Shown piece after piece: positions 17,080 to 26,724 of a stretch of 64,000 bases of DNA. The notes under the pieces are model-generated. The model worked only from the letters and a program-made list of their open reading frames with translations. It did not search any database and was not told the origin of the DNA. Within the stretch, counting starts at the first letter, position 1; every line of letters begins with the position of its first letter. This DNA comes from Methanobacteriota archaeon (GTDB lineage: Archaea > Halobacteriota > Methanomicrobia > Methanomicrobiales > Methanoculleaceae), in NCBI GenBank assembly GCA_023393455.1, contig JAEWLJ010000029.1, positions 31,221 through 95,220 on the forward strand, read 5' to 3'. A program made the position numbers and the translations under genes.

Positions 17080-17856
17080 ATGGATACAGCACTGCGCGAC
17101 GCCTACACGCGGCTTCACGAGAAGTACTTCCCCGGGGCGGAACTCCCGATCGCCTTCGAGGTCGGGGGCGCGACCACCGGAGTGGAGAAGGCCCCCGCCC
17201 CGAAGGGCTGGAGGTGCTTCGTCTGCGACCTTGTAAAGGTACGAAACGGCAAAAGCCTCGTCTTCTCCGAGGACTCGATCGGGTGCCGCGGGGGGAGGTT
17301 CTACCTCGGCTACGATGCCGAACGGTTCCCTGACTTCCGCTACTTCCTCTCCACGGGAAAACCCGGCGAGATGGAGGGGGAGCGCTACAAGCAGACCCCG
17401 GAGATCGTCGACGAACTCGATCGGGGGACCGCACGGATACCGACGGAAGGAAGGAGCATCGTCTTCAAGCGCTGGGATCACCTCACGGATGCCGACAACC
17501 CGGACGCTGTCATCTTCTTCGCGCGGCCCGAGGTGCTCTCCGGTCTCTTTACGCTCGCAAACTTCGACCGGGCCGACCCGTACGGCGTCGTGACCCCGTT
17601 CGGCGCCGGGTGCAGCTCGGTCTTCTCCTTCCCCTGGCTCGAGCAGCAGAGCGAGAACCCAAGAGCGGTCCTCGGGATCTTCGACCCCTCAGCACGGCCC
17701 TGCGTCCCGCTGGATACCCTGACGATGGCATTCCCTATGAAGAAGTTTACGAAGGTGGTCGGCTTCATGGAAGAGAGTTTCCTCACGACCGGCTCCTGGG
17801 GGAAGGTGATGAAGAAGATAGACCGGAGCAATAACCTCCATTCGCCCCAAAAATGA
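17080..17856 (+). CDS. DUF169 family protein
   Basis: 258 residues. The pattern ELPIAFEV, CFVCDLVKVRNGKSLVFSED, CRGGRFYLGY, VIFFARPEVLSGLFTLAN, FGAGCSSVFSFPW and MAFPMKKF is the DUF169 signature. Members occur widely in anaerobic bacteria and methanogens and have no proven activity. Several conserved cysteines (CDL, GCRGG, GAGCSS) suggest metal or redox binding. It starts 48 bases after the aldo/keto reductase on the same strand and may be co-transcribed. Confidence 0.85.
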   Translation: MDTALRDAYTRLHEKYFPGAELPIAFEVGGATTGVEKAPAPKGWRCFVCDLVKVRNGKSLVFSEDSIGCRGGRFYLGYDAERFPDFRYFLSTGKPGEMEGERYKQTPEIVDELDRGTARIPTEGRSIVFKRWDHLTDADNPDAVIFFARPEVLSGLFTLANFDRADPYGVVTPFGAGCSSVFSFPWLEQQSENPRAVLGIFDPSARPCVPLDTLTMAFPMKKFTKVVGFMEESFLTTGSWGKVMKKIDRSNNLHSPQK

Positions 17857-17869
17857 GCTGGTGGGGGAT

Positions 17870-18631
17870 TCAACCGAGCGTCCGGTTGAAGAACCCCGCC
17901 ATCTCCGAATACGCGCTCTCCGTGAGAGGCGTCTCCACGAGCTCCCCGTCCTCGCCGATCATGAACCCGTGCGGCTCGCCCTGGTAGACCTTGAGCTCGA
18001 AGTACTTCCCGGCCGCGTCGAGATCGGTCGCATACCGGTAGATATCGGCTACCGGGCTCGCCTCGTCCGCCGTGCCGTGGATGATCAACATCGGGTCGGT
18101 GATGTTGCCGACCAGGTCTGCCGGGGGAGTCCCGTTCGCCTGCCCGCCGGAGTAGGGGAAGCCGTACCAGGCGACACCCGCACTGAACTCCTCGATCTGC
18201 GGCAGGAAGAGCATCGTGTAGCGCCCGCCGGCGCAGAACCCCGTCAGGCCGATGCTGCTCGCGTTCACCTCGGGCCGGGTTCCGAGGTACGCGACCGTAT
18301 CCCGGATCAGCCCCTCCGTCACGTTGTCCTGTGGCGACTCTTCGTAGGTCTGCCACTCGGGGGCGATGACGACGAACCCCTCCGTCGCCAGGCGGTCGGC
18401 CATGACCAGGTAGCCCTCCTCCAGGCCGTTGAAGGAGTGGATCAGCACCACGGCCGGGGACGGCCCGCCGTCCTCGGGGGTCGTGATGTAGGCCGGATAA
18501 CTCTGGCCGCCGCTCTGGATGTTCACCGTCGTTCCGTTCCGCATCCCGGCAGTCCCGACGTCGACGGCACCGGCGGAGCCGACGAGGAGGAGCAGGGATA
18601 CGACCGCTGCAAGCAGGATCATACTTCTCAT
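17870..18631 (-). CDS. Secreted dienelactone hydrolase family protein
   Basis: 253 residues. An N-terminal signal peptide (MRSMILLAAVVSLLLLVGSAGA) predicts export. The alpha/beta hydrolase triad is visible: Cys nucleophile in GFCAGGR, Asp in IHGTADEASP, His in GEPHGF. The Cys nucleophile, in place of Ser, marks the dienelactone hydrolase family (carboxymethylenebutenolidase). The natural substrate outside the cell is unknown. GGGGGAAACC before the ATG can act as the ribosome-binding site. It is separated from the peptidase gene by 77 bases on the same strand. Confidence 0.87.
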   Translation of the reverse strand: MRSMILLAAVVSLLLLVGSAGAVDVGTAGMRNGTTVNIQSGGQSYPAYITTPEDGGPSPAVVLIHSFNGLEEGYLVMADRLATEGFVVIAPEWQTYEESPQDNVTEGLIRDTVAYLGTRPEVNASSIGLTGFCAGGRYTMLFLPQIEEFSAGVAWYGFPYSGGQANGTPPADLVGNITDPMLIIHGTADEASPVADIYRYATDLDAAGKYFELKVYQGEPHGFMIGEDGELVETPLTESAYSEMAGFFNRTLG

Positions 18632-18708
18632 AGGTTTCCCCCCTTTGAAGGGTGCCTCCGGATCCTGCTCACATCATATAACGGTGTCGCCCGACCGGAA
18701 AAAAGTGA

Positions 18709-20526
18709 TCAGATGAGTTCCCGGATATCCGCAAACGTCGCGTTCTTCGGGACCCGGACAGTGCTCCCGGTATAGTTCAGCCCGTCGGCGGTGCGGAGTT
18801 CGTCGAGTTCGTAGACCCGCGGCCCGTACTGGTACCCGGTCTCGTTCAGCCACCATGCCGGGTACCCGGGCTCCTCGACAGCCTCCGTCGCCGGGTCGGT
18901 TATGAGGCCGTTCGAGTACGTAACGATCAGCGTGCCCGACAGATCGTGCCATTCGTCGACGATCTCGTCACCCCGCCTGACCGTGAAGCCCGTGAGGAGG
19001 CGTGCCGCCCCTTCATCGTCGCCGGCGGCGATGAGTTCGACCGCCTTTCCATCGGTCTCCTGCACGAGTGCGATAGACTCGGCCTCGAGCTCGCCCTGCT
19101 TCGCGGTGATGGTGCCGATCATCGCGTCGTAGCGGAGCATGGCCCAGTTCGTTACAAAATCAAACGTCCAGTAGGCGGCGTCTGGATCGTATTCAAACCG
19201 GTCGCCGGTCGCGTACGCGGCGGATACGTTCGTCGCGCCCGCATAGATCGGCGCATAGACAGTCTCGTACGCGACCGCGGGACCGAACCAGAGCACGCCT
19301 CCCACCGGGTCGGGGAGGGAGGAACGTGCCTGAGCGACGTAACTGTAACTGCAGAAGACCGCCGAGACCGGCCGCGGGTTCGCCCCGGCACGGACCTCCA
19401 TATAAGACCCGTTCTGGAAGTTCGTGTGGGCGTCGGCGGGCCCCAGGTAGCGGTACGGGTTCCCGAACGGTCCTGCGGCTCCGCCGGTAGAGAGGTCGAA
19501 CCCGGTTCCCTCGTAGTGGTCCCGGAAGAGCGAGAACGCCCCGGTCAGGTTGACCTTCTCGTCGGGTTTGACGGTGAACGGGTACGCCTTCGTGTACGAG
19601 TCCTCGACGTATGGGCTCAGGTTGAGCGACGGGGCGAGCAGGTCCTGGATGCGCCAGACCCGCATCAGCGAGTAGTAGGGGTGCGAGTACTCGCCGTAAC
19701 TGACGGTCTCGAGCCAGTCGAGGGTGCCGTCCGCGGGAGACCATACGCCCGCTTCTTCGAGTTTCGTGAAGAGAACCTTCGAGTAGATCTGGTCGGGGTT
19801 TCCGGGAGCGACCTCGCGGATCCTGAACTCGTTTGCCGCGACGAAGACCTCTCCGTCAGGGATCTTCTGTGCGACCCAGAGGCCCCCGCCGTCCGCCTCA
19901 TCGAGGCTCGAACAGATCTCGATGACCCACGCCTCCTGTGGATCGGCGAAGATGAGCGTCTCGCCGGTCCCGTAGTAGCCGTAGGTCTCGATCAGGCCGC
20001 CGACCACCTCGACCGCCTCCCGCGCCTCCGTGCACCGCTCGAGCGCCACGTTCGAGAGCTCCGAGGAGTAGAAGATCCGCTTACCTCCGGCTGCACCGAG
20101 CTCGACCTTCGCGTAGTCGGTGCACTCGGCAGAGAGGAGTTGGTGTTCGTTCATCATGCCGTACGACCCGGTGTAGTAGGCGTAGGTATGCGGCACCTGG
20201 TCGATATACCCGAGAACCAGGCGCGAATCGCCGCCGCTCGCGCCTCCCGCCGCATCAGAACCGCTGTCGGGATCGAAGAAGACCGCTCTCTTCTCTCCGG
20301 GCGCATGATCGGCCGCGGGGACGAAAGACAGACTTATGTCGTCGACGTTCCTCCAGTCTTTCCCGACGCCGTCGTTCGTATGCCCGACATACATCGACCC
20401 GTCTTCGGAAGCACCGGGCGTTATCGCAAAGACGGTGCATGCCGCTGCATTCGCGACCATCAGAAGCACGGCGAAGAGACAGAGACAATGTTGAAGAAGA
20501 TGAGTCGTACCGGTATGTTTACCCAT
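18709..20526 (-). CDS. C69-family dipeptidase, secreted
   Basis: 605 residues. The signal segment HLLQHCLCLFAVLLMVANAA is followed by ACTVFAITPGASEDGSMYVG. In C69 peptidases the processed N-terminal Cys is the nucleophile, and here CTVF follows the expected cleavage point. Other family marks: GHTNDGVGKDWRN, YGMMNEHQLLSAECTDY, ARYA-like LERCTEAREAVEVV, and AWVIEICS. It hydrolyses dipeptides outside the membrane. ATG 20526 was chosen because the frame's earlier start is a TTG. No partner gene is evident. Confidence 0.88.
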   Translation of the reverse strand: MGKHTGTTHLLQHCLCLFAVLLMVANAAACTVFAITPGASEDGSMYVGHTNDGVGKDWRNVDDISLSFVPAADHAPGEKRAVFFDPDSGSDAAGGASGGDSRLVLGYIDQVPHTYAYYTGSYGMMNEHQLLSAECTDYAKVELGAAGGKRIFYSSELSNVALERCTEAREAVEVVGGLIETYGYYGTGETLIFADPQEAWVIEICSSLDEADGGGLWVAQKIPDGEVFVAANEFRIREVAPGNPDQIYSKVLFTKLEEAGVWSPADGTLDWLETVSYGEYSHPYYSLMRVWRIQDLLAPSLNLSPYVEDSYTKAYPFTVKPDEKVNLTGAFSLFRDHYEGTGFDLSTGGAAGPFGNPYRYLGPADAHTNFQNGSYMEVRAGANPRPVSAVFCSYSYVAQARSSLPDPVGGVLWFGPAVAYETVYAPIYAGATNVSAAYATGDRFEYDPDAAYWTFDFVTNWAMLRYDAMIGTITAKQGELEAESIALVQETDGKAVELIAAGDDEGAARLLTGFTVRRGDEIVDEWHDLSGTLIVTYSNGLITDPATEAVEEPGYPAWWLNETGYQYGPRVYELDELRTADGLNYTGSTVRVPKNATFADIRELI

Positions 20527-20956
20527 AAAGAAAAAAGGCAACCCGGGTAGAAAAGCATAGCAGATTTATCGCCGTATCCGACGCCATTTTCTCGAAAAAT
20601 GCTCCCTCTCATTCACTGTTATTCACGCACAACCCTCAGGGCGCCTGCTCCCGGTCCGACGGTTCCTGCCGGCAGTTTACGAGGATACAGGAACTGATGG
20701 AGAACGTCAGGAGACCAAAAGGAATGTAGTTCGTCCTTCTTGCGGCTTTGCGGGAACTCGATACCAAACGTTAATTGCAGATGTATCCTAAAACCACTTC
20801 ACGGATAGGGGTCCGATTCCATTCAAGCGCTCTACCCGGAATGTCGCCGGAGGAGCCCACAATAAAGCCCGGTGCCGGGAGCGATCGAGAGGGCAATCTG
20901 CTCCAAGCCGCCGGTGATAACCCCCCACGCGATCGGTTCGCTCGACGGCGTGCCTT
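20527..20956. other. Intergenic region between divergent genes
   Basis: 430 bases that must hold the promoters of the C69 peptidase (leftward) and the histidine kinase (rightward). AGATTTATCG near 20569 and TCCTAAAACC near 20785 are weak TATA-like runs. Nothing else is recognised. Confidence 0.4.
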
Positions 20957-23497
20957 ATGAAGGAGGAACGAATCCTGATACACGATCACGAAACACCCGA
21001 GAAGGGATCTGAAACGACCCAGTACCTGGAGAACCTGATCAGATACGCCAACGCCCCCATCATCGTCTGGGACGCGGACCTCAGGATCACCAGGTTCAAC
21101 AGCGCCTTCGAGCGGCTGACGGGGCGGGCCGCGAGCGAGGTTCTCGGCCGGTCGCCGGAGATCCTCTTCCCCGAAACCCGGCGTGAGGAACTGATGGGTC
21201 TCATCCGGGAGACGACGGCCGGGGAGCGGTGGGAGACCGTCGAGATCCCGATACTCACGGCGGGCGGCAGGATCAGGACGGTTCTCTGGAATTCCGCCGC
21301 CGTTTATGAAGACGGCCGAAAGACGGTCTCCTCGGTCATCGCCCAGGGTCAGGACATCACCGAGCGCAAACAGGCCGAAGAGGCGCTCAAGAGGGCGCAC
21401 GACGAACTGGAGATGCGTGTGCGGGAGCGCACCTTAGAACTCCAGGAGGCGAACGAAGCCCTGCAGGCCGAGATTGCCGACCTCCGGGCCGAGGAGGCGG
21501 TGAAGGCCGAGCAAAAACGGCTCTACGACGTCCTCGAGATGCTGCCGGTATACGTGATACTGCTTTCGCCTGACTATCGCGTGCCCTTCGCAAACCGCTT
21601 CTTCCGGGAGCGGTTCGGCGCTTCCGACGGGCGACGCTGCTACGATTACCTCTTCTCGCGATCGGAGCCCTGCGAGAACTGCGAGTCCTACAACGTCATG
21701 AAGACGGGAGCGCCGCATCGCTGGGAGTGGACCGGGCCGGACAACCACGATTACGATATCTTCGACTTCCCCTTCACCGATGCGGACGGATCATCCAACA
21801 TCCTCGAGGTCGGTATCGACATCACCAAGCGCAAGCGGGCCGAGGAGGCGTTATGGAGGTTAAACGAGACGCTTGAGGAGCGTGTGGTCGAGCGTACGGA
21901 CGAACTCGCGAAGGCCAACGCCATCCTTAGCACCATCTGCGAGCATACGCCAGCACCCATCTACGTCACCGACCGACGGAGCCGTCTCGTGATGTGCAAC
22001 CCCGCTGTGCTTCGGACACTCGGCAGATCGCACCCCGAAGTGCTCGGGAAGTCGAAGGCCGAACTCCTCGGCCCGGAGGTCGGCGGACCCGTCGTAGCCA
22101 ATGAGCAGCGCGTTATGGAGACCGGGATCACCGAGACCTTCGAGGAAGAGATCGGGAACCGGATCTACTACTCGACCAAGACCCCCCTCAGGAATCTGCA
22201 GGGCGACGTCACCGGAGCCATCGCCGTCGGAACGGAGATAACAGAACTGAAGCGGGTTGAAGCACAGAGGCAGAAACTCCTGGAACAGCTGCAGCATTCG
22301 GCCGAAGAGATGGCGGTCCAGAACGAAGAACTGCAGTGCACCACCGAGCAGTTGCAGGAGAAGACCGAAGAACTGGCGCGTCTCAACCGGGTCCTCGAGG
22401 AGAGCGAGGAGCACTTCCGCTCTCTCATCGAGAACGCATCCGATATCATCCTTCTCCTCGATATGCAGAGACACATCACTTACGCGAGTCCTTCGGTGAG
22501 GCAGATCGGGGGCTACGAGCCCGACAACCTCATCGGCACGGACGTGCTCGACCTCATACACCCCGAAGACGTCCCAAAGGCCATAGAAGCCGTGAGAACC
22601 AGGGCCCGGCCATCTACGAGCCTCACGTTCGAGGTCCGGGTCAGGGATGCTACCGGCCGATGGATTTTCCTCGACGTTACGGGCACGAGCCTGATCCGGG
22701 AAGGGGGCGCCTGGGCGTTCATCGTCAGCGCACGCGACGTCACCGACCGGAACCATGCCGAAGAAGAGCGAAACAGGCTGCTCGCCAGTCTGGAGGAGGC
22801 GCACCGGGAGGCGAACCTCTACCTCGACATCATCACCCACGACATCAGGAATGCAAACAACGTCTCGAGCATCTACGTCGACCTCATGATCGATCTCCTC
22901 GACGGCACCGAAAGGGCCTACGCCCGAAAACTCCACGACAGCATAGCGCGGAGCACCGAGATCCTCATGAACGTCTCGACGATCAGGCGCATTCACACCG
23001 ATTCGGCAGAGTTTTCACCGGTCGACCTCAGCGCGGTCGTCCGCGAGGAGGCCAGAAACTTCCGGGGAGCATCGATACGCCAGGTGGTTCCACCGCTCGA
23101 GGTCCTGGCGGACAATCTCCTCGCCACGATCTTCATGAACCTCATCGGCAACAGCGTCAAGTTCGGCGGGCCGGAGGTGGAGATCGTCGTCCGGGCGGAG
23201 GAACTGGACGGGGAGGTGCTGGTCTCAGTGGAAGACAACGGGCCCGGCGTGCCCGACGACGTGAAGGGAAAACTCTTCCAGCGGTTCGAGCGCGGTAAAG
23301 CCCGGGGGAGGGGCGACGGGCTCGGGCTCTTCATCTGCAGGACGCTCATCGGGCGCTACGGGGGGAGGATCTGGATCGAGGACCGCGTGCCGGGGCGCCC
23401 GGAGGACGGGGCGGCATTCAGGTTCACGCTCAAACCGGCAACGCGGGAGCGAGACCCCGGCCGTGACCAGAGGGGTGTCGCCCGTGGGGATAACTAA
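20957..23497 (+). CDS. Multi-PAS sensor histidine kinase
   Basis: 846 residues, no membrane segment, so probably cytoplasmic. Four PAS domains: residues about 25-140 (PIIVWDADLRITRFNSAF), 185-290 (with EPCENCES, a cysteine pair seen in many methanogen PAS domains), 310-435 and 485-610 (SDIILLLDMQRHITYASPS). Heptad linkers such as LEMRVRERTLELQEAN separate them. The phospho-acceptor box is ITHDIRNANNVSS at about 640, and the ATPase has NLIGNSVKFGG, VEDNGPGVP and GDGLGLFICRTL. No receiver domain is attached and no response regulator is adjacent. It is a paralogue of the broken kinase at 53.8-56.4 kb. Confidence 0.93.
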   Translation: MKEERILIHDHETPEKGSETTQYLENLIRYANAPIIVWDADLRITRFNSAFERLTGRAASEVLGRSPEILFPETRREELMGLIRETTAGERWETVEIPILTAGGRIRTVLWNSAAVYEDGRKTVSSVIAQGQDITERKQAEEALKRAHDELEMRVRERTLELQEANEALQAEIADLRAEEAVKAEQKRLYDVLEMLPVYVILLSPDYRVPFANRFFRERFGASDGRRCYDYLFSRSEPCENCESYNVMKTGAPHRWEWTGPDNHDYDIFDFPFTDADGSSNILEVGIDITKRKRAEEALWRLNETLEERVVERTDELAKANAILSTICEHTPAPIYVTDRRSRLVMCNPAVLRTLGRSHPEVLGKSKAELLGPEVGGPVVANEQRVMETGITETFEEEIGNRIYYSTKTPLRNLQGDVTGAIAVGTEITELKRVEAQRQKLLEQLQHSAEEMAVQNEELQCTTEQLQEKTEELARLNRVLEESEEHFRSLIENASDIILLLDMQRHITYASPSVRQIGGYEPDNLIGTDVLDLIHPEDVPKAIEAVRTRARPSTSLTFEVRVRDATGRWIFLDVTGTSLIREGGAWAFIVSARDVTDRNHAEEERNRLLASLEEAHREANLYLDIITHDIRNANNVSSIYVDLMIDLLDGTERAYARKLHDSIARSTEILMNVSTIRRIHTDSAEFSPVDLSAVVREEARNFRGASIRQVVPPLEVLADNLLATIFMNLIGNSVKFGGPEVEIVVRAEELDGEVLVSVEDNGPGVPDDVKGKLFQRFERGKARGRGDGLGLFICRTLIGRYGGRIWIEDRVPGRPEDGAAFRFTLKPATRERDPGRDQRGVARGDN

Positions 23498-23524
23498 ATC
23501 ACCCGCTACCGCGACACTTTGTGC

Positions 23525-23959
23525 ATGAACACAGTCGCTGTCGGCGTCTTTTCCCTCACGCTGCTTACCGGGGCGGTCATAACGGGAACGGTCGCAATAG
23601 GCCTTTCCGTTACGCTGTATGCCCTGGTATACCTCGCCGTCGCCGCCCTCCTCATCGGGATGGTCATCGCAGTCTTCTGCACGAAATGCCCGCTCCGGGG
23701 GGAGAAATGTCTCCACATCCTTCCCGGCAGGCTCGCTGCCCTCCTTCCGGCCCGGCAGGGGAAGTATACGGCCGTCGAGATCGCTGTGGTCGTGGCTGCA
23801 CTCCTCCTTATCGCCGCGATTCCCCAGTACTGGCTGCTCTCGCAGGTTCCGCTCCTTGCGCTCTTCTGGGTGCTTGCCGGCACGGGCGTCTTTCTGATCA
23901 ACCGCCGCGTCTGCCCGGTCTGCGGCAACAGGTGCTGCCCGTTGCGGCCGAAGGAGTGA
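23525..23959 (+). CDS. Small membrane protein with cysteine pairs
   Basis: 144 residues with four hydrophobic segments (VAVGVFSLTLLTGAVI, LYALVYLAVAALLIGMVIAV, IAVVVAALLLIAAIPQYW, LLALFWVLAGTGVFLI). Two cysteine clusters face the same side by simple counting: CTKCPLRGEKC after segment two and CPVCGNRCC at the C-terminus. They could bind zinc or an iron-sulfur cluster. ATG 23525 is preferred to a TTG two codons earlier. It begins 27 bases after the histidine kinase and could be its operon partner. No family recognised. Confidence 0.65.
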   Translation: MNTVAVGVFSLTLLTGAVITGTVAIGLSVTLYALVYLAVAALLIGMVIAVFCTKCPLRGEKCLHILPGRLAALLPARQGKYTAVEIAVVVAALLLIAAIPQYWLLSQVPLLALFWVLAGTGVFLINRRVCPVCGNRCCPLRPKE

Positions 23960-24076
23960 GACACAGGGGCCGAGGGATTCCGAGGCCGCGGCCGCCGGGG
24001 CGTGAACCGCGCCCTGCACATTCCGAGAAGAAGAGATGGGCGGGGTTATTTCCCCCGCCGCTTTTTTGCAGACGTA

Positions 24077-24481
24077 TCAGAAGATCACAAAGGCCTGGGT
24101 CGTCGCCCGGCAGGAGTTCCCGTCATCGAGCGTCACGACCAGCGTGACCGTATAGGTCCCTTCCGCCGCGTAATCGTGGGTGACGTCCTGGCCGCTGCCG
24201 GTTGTCCCGTCACCGAAGTTCCAGGCCATGCCCGATACGGTCGCGGTGCAGTCGTCCCCGGAGAGGATGACCGAACCCGTAAACGCAACAGGTTGTTCTG
24301 GACCGGCCTGGTCGCGGTCTTTCCCGATGATTCCCGTGCAGGAGCAGTTGTCCGCGAGATGCGGCGATACGGCGACGTCCCGCAGCTCATCCCTCCCGAG
24401 CAGTCTGGCACGGACGGACCCCGTCATCTCGTCCGTCGTCAGGAGGAGGAGCGTATCTTTGGCCCCGATGACCGTGCTGCC
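24077..24481 (-). pseudogene. Chimeric remnant: antiporter tail copy joined to a PKD-domain end
   Basis: On this strand the frame first reads STVIGAKDTLLLLTTDEMTG, a near copy of the RCK/TrkA_C segment of the antiporter at 25.1 kb. It then continues as a PKD-type beta domain (SGMAWNFGDGTTGSGQDVTH, then EGTYTVTLVVTLDDG) to the stop at 24077. PKD domains belong to surface proteins of methanogens, so the two halves do not belong together. The open frame up to 24652 has no convincing start. It is best read as joined gene debris. Confidence 0.6.
24398..24481. repeat. Duplicated antiporter segment, copy 1 (84 bp)
   Basis: These 84 bases match 25273-25356 in the same orientation with two mismatches by eye. 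The similarity stops abruptly on both sides. Confidence 0.8.
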
Positions 24482-24584
24482 CAGAGAGCCGGAAGATCCG
24501 GGAGTTCCTCCGGCGCAACGAGATGGTGTAGCGGTCCGGCGGTGAACCGGAAAGGTATTGTCTCTGGATCTACTCAACGGAACT

Positions 24585-25064
24585 ATGGACGCCCATACCC
24601 CGTTGAGGATGATGGAAGACTTCTTTGCCGTATACTCCAGGGAATTCAACAACGCTCTCGCCGATCCGCCGGAGATCGACGTTGAGGCTACGGCAGGAGC
24701 GTTTGCCGACTGCTTCGTCGGGGCGAACCCGCACGGTGTTTTCTGTGGAAAGAACGACGAGCAGTTCCGCGCTCAAATCCCGGCAGGTTTCGCGTTCTAC
24801 AGGAGCATCGGGACAAAATCCATGAACGTCTCGTCGCTTGAGGTCACCGATCTCGACGACTGTCACCTGATGGTGAAGGTGCACTGGGTCTCGGTGTACA
24901 CGAAACTGGATGGGAGTGATGAGCGGATCGATTTCGACAACATCTACTTTGTTCAGATAATCGAGGAGAAACCCCGGATATTTGGGTACATCACCGGAGA
25001 CGAGCAGAAAGTGCTGCGTGAGCGGGGGCTGATCCCGGATCAGGGTAATCCTCCGACCCGGTGA
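24585..25064 (+). CDS. NTF2-like/SnoaL-type protein
   Basis: 159 residues with the cone-shaped NTF2-like pattern: MMEDFFAVYSREFNNAL, a helix with AGAFADCFVGANPHG, then strands SSLEVTDLDDCHLMVKVHW, IDFDNIYFVQIIEEKPRIFG. Members include polyketide cyclases, isomerases and many uncharacterised binding proteins; the ligand cannot be named. ATG 24585 was chosen over an upstream TTG at 24558. It lies between the chimeric remnant and the antiporter, on the opposite strand to both. Confidence 0.7.
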   Translation: MDAHTPLRMMEDFFAVYSREFNNALADPPEIDVEATAGAFADCFVGANPHGVFCGKNDEQFRAQIPAGFAFYRSIGTKSMNVSSLEVTDLDDCHLMVKVHWVSVYTKLDGSDERIDFDNIYFVQIIEEKPRIFGYITGDEQKVLRERGLIPDQGNPPTR

Positions 25065-25095
25065 CGGGAGTGCGGCCCGGGCGGTTCGCCCGGCC

Positions 25096-26724
25096 TCACC
25101 GTGGCGATGACGGGTCGCTCTCGGTATTATCTTCGGGTGATTCCTGTTCGTAGAGTGATTCGGTCATCTCTTCCGGGGGCTCCTCTACGGTGAGGGGTCC
25201 AGCCGTACCCTCCGGGCAGTCCTGCACCGTGAGGGCTGTTGATTGCGGTGTCTCTTTCTCCTCTTTTGGTGTGAGCAGCCTGGCACGGACGGACTCCGTC
25301 ATCTCGTCCGTCGTCAGGAGGAGGAGCGTATCTTTGGCCCCGATGACCGTGCTGCCGACCGGGACGAAGCGTTCGTCTCCCTTCTGCATCAGGATGATGA
25401 GTGTGCCCGTCGGCAACCCGAGGTCGACGACCTGCTTGCCCACCGCCGAGGCGTCCGGGGGGATGACCAGTTCGAGCAGTTCGCTCGGGGTGTCGGGGTT
25501 CACATCGAACTCACGGGAGAGTTGGCCCGTCTCCTCGAGCGGGCCGGCGAGACCGAGCCAGCGGGCGACTGAGGGGATCGATGTCCCGTGCACGAGCGCC
25601 GAGAAGATGACGATGAAGAAGACGATATTAAAGATAACGGCTGCGTCCGGCACCCCTGCGACGAGGGGGTAGGTCGCGAGGATGATCGGGACGGCCCCCC
25701 GGAGCCCCACCCACGAGACCAGGGCCTTCTCGTTCATCGGCATCTTCCAGGGGAGCAACGTGAGCAGGACGGCAATCGGCCGCGCGATGAATATCAGGAA
25801 GAGGGCGGCGAGAAGGCCGGGGACGAACGCCGATGCAAGCTGCGAGGGGAAGACGAGCAGCCCGAGCGCAAGGAACATCACGATCTGCATCAACCACGCA
25901 ATTCCGTCGTAAAACCTGATCAGACTCTTTTTGTGGACGATGACGCTGTTACCAATGATAAGACCGGCGAGGTAGACAGCGATGAACCCGTTTCCGCCGA
26001 TGACGGTGGTCAGCCCGTAGACCAGCAGCACCATCGCGAGGGTGAGCACCGGGTACAGCCCCTCGGTCTCCAGTTTGATACGGTTGATGAACCAGACCGT
26101 GAACTTGCCGAGCGCGTAACCCATGAGGCCGCCGACCGCCATCTGCTGCGCGAACGTCGGGACGAGACTGAAGATCGACGAACCCGGGGTAAGGATCAGG
26201 CCGATGATGCCGGTGGTGAGCAGGACCGCCATGGGGTCGTTGCTCCCCGACTCGAACTCGAGGAACGGTCGCAGGTTTCCCTTCAGGCGGGCCCGTGCCG
26301 TTCGGAGGATCGAGAAGACTGCCGCCGCATCGGTGGACGAGACGACCGCGCCAAGGAGTAGGCCTGTTAACGGAGAGAATCCGAGGACCAGGACGGCGAA
26401 CGCGCCGAGCAGGACTGCGGTCAGGACGACGCCGATCGTCGAGAGGGCGATCCCCTGCCAGAGAATGGGCTGGATCTCTTCCCACCGGGTATCAAGACCG
26501 CCCGAGAAGAGGATATATGCAAGTGCTATAATCCCGATGAGCTGCGCAAGCGTGGGGTCGTCGAACGGGATACCGCCCGGCCCCTCCGAGCCTGCGAGCA
26601 TCCCGACGATGAGGAAGATGAGGAGCGCAGGAACGCCGAGCCTCTCCGAGAACTTATTTGCGATGATGCTTATCAGGAAGAGCACCGCTATCCCGATAAA
26701 TACGAGTTCGAGGGTGAGGAGCAT
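25096..26724 (-). CDS. Cation:proton antiporter, CPA1/NhaP2 type with RCK_C domain
   Basis: 542 residues. About twelve membrane segments fill residues 1-395. The transport core shows LGAVVSSTDAAAVFS and FESGSNDPMAVLL, the Asp-rich helices of CPA1 antiporters, plus WVGLRGAVPIILA. After a linker, residues 410-490 form a TrkA_C/RCK_C regulatory domain (VGKQVVDLGLPTGTLIILMQ, GSTVIGAKDTLLLLTT). The acidic, low-complexity tail (about 490-542) is poorly conserved. It exchanges K+ or Na+ for H+ across the cytoplasmic membrane; the RCK domain suggests the K+/H+ NhaP2 group. An 84-bp piece of its tail is copied at 24.4 kb. Confidence 0.92.
   Translation of the reverse strand: MLLTLELVFIGIAVLFLISIIANKFSERLGVPALLIFLIVGMLAGSEGPGGIPFDDPTLAQLIGIIALAYILFSGGLDTRWEEIQPILWQGIALSTIGVVLTAVLLGAFAVLVLGFSPLTGLLLGAVVSSTDAAAVFSILRTARARLKGNLRPFLEFESGSNDPMAVLLTTGIIGLILTPGSSIFSLVPTFAQQMAVGGLMGYALGKFTVWFINRIKLETEGLYPVLTLAMVLLVYGLTTVIGGNGFIAVYLAGLIIGNSVIVHKKSLIRFYDGIAWLMQIVMFLALGLLVFPSQLASAFVPGLLAALFLIFIARPIAVLLTLLPWKMPMNEKALVSWVGLRGAVPIILATYPLVAGVPDAAVIFNIVFFIVIFSALVHGTSIPSVARWLGLAGPLEETGQLSREFDVNPDTPSELLELVIPPDASAVGKQVVDLGLPTGTLIILMQKGDERFVPVGSTVIGAKDTLLLLTTDEMTESVRARLLTPKEEKETPQSTALTVQDCPEGTAGPLTVEEPPEEMTESLYEQESPEDNTESDPSSPR
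25273..25356. repeat. Duplicated antiporter segment, copy 2 (84 bp)
   Basis: Part of the intact antiporter gene. It is the presumed source of the copy at 24398-24481. Confidence 0.8.

Noticed and set aside
18946..20550. 534-codon open frame opposite the C69 peptidase
   Set aside because: Shadow frame; the opposite strand has a signal peptide and peptidase motifs.
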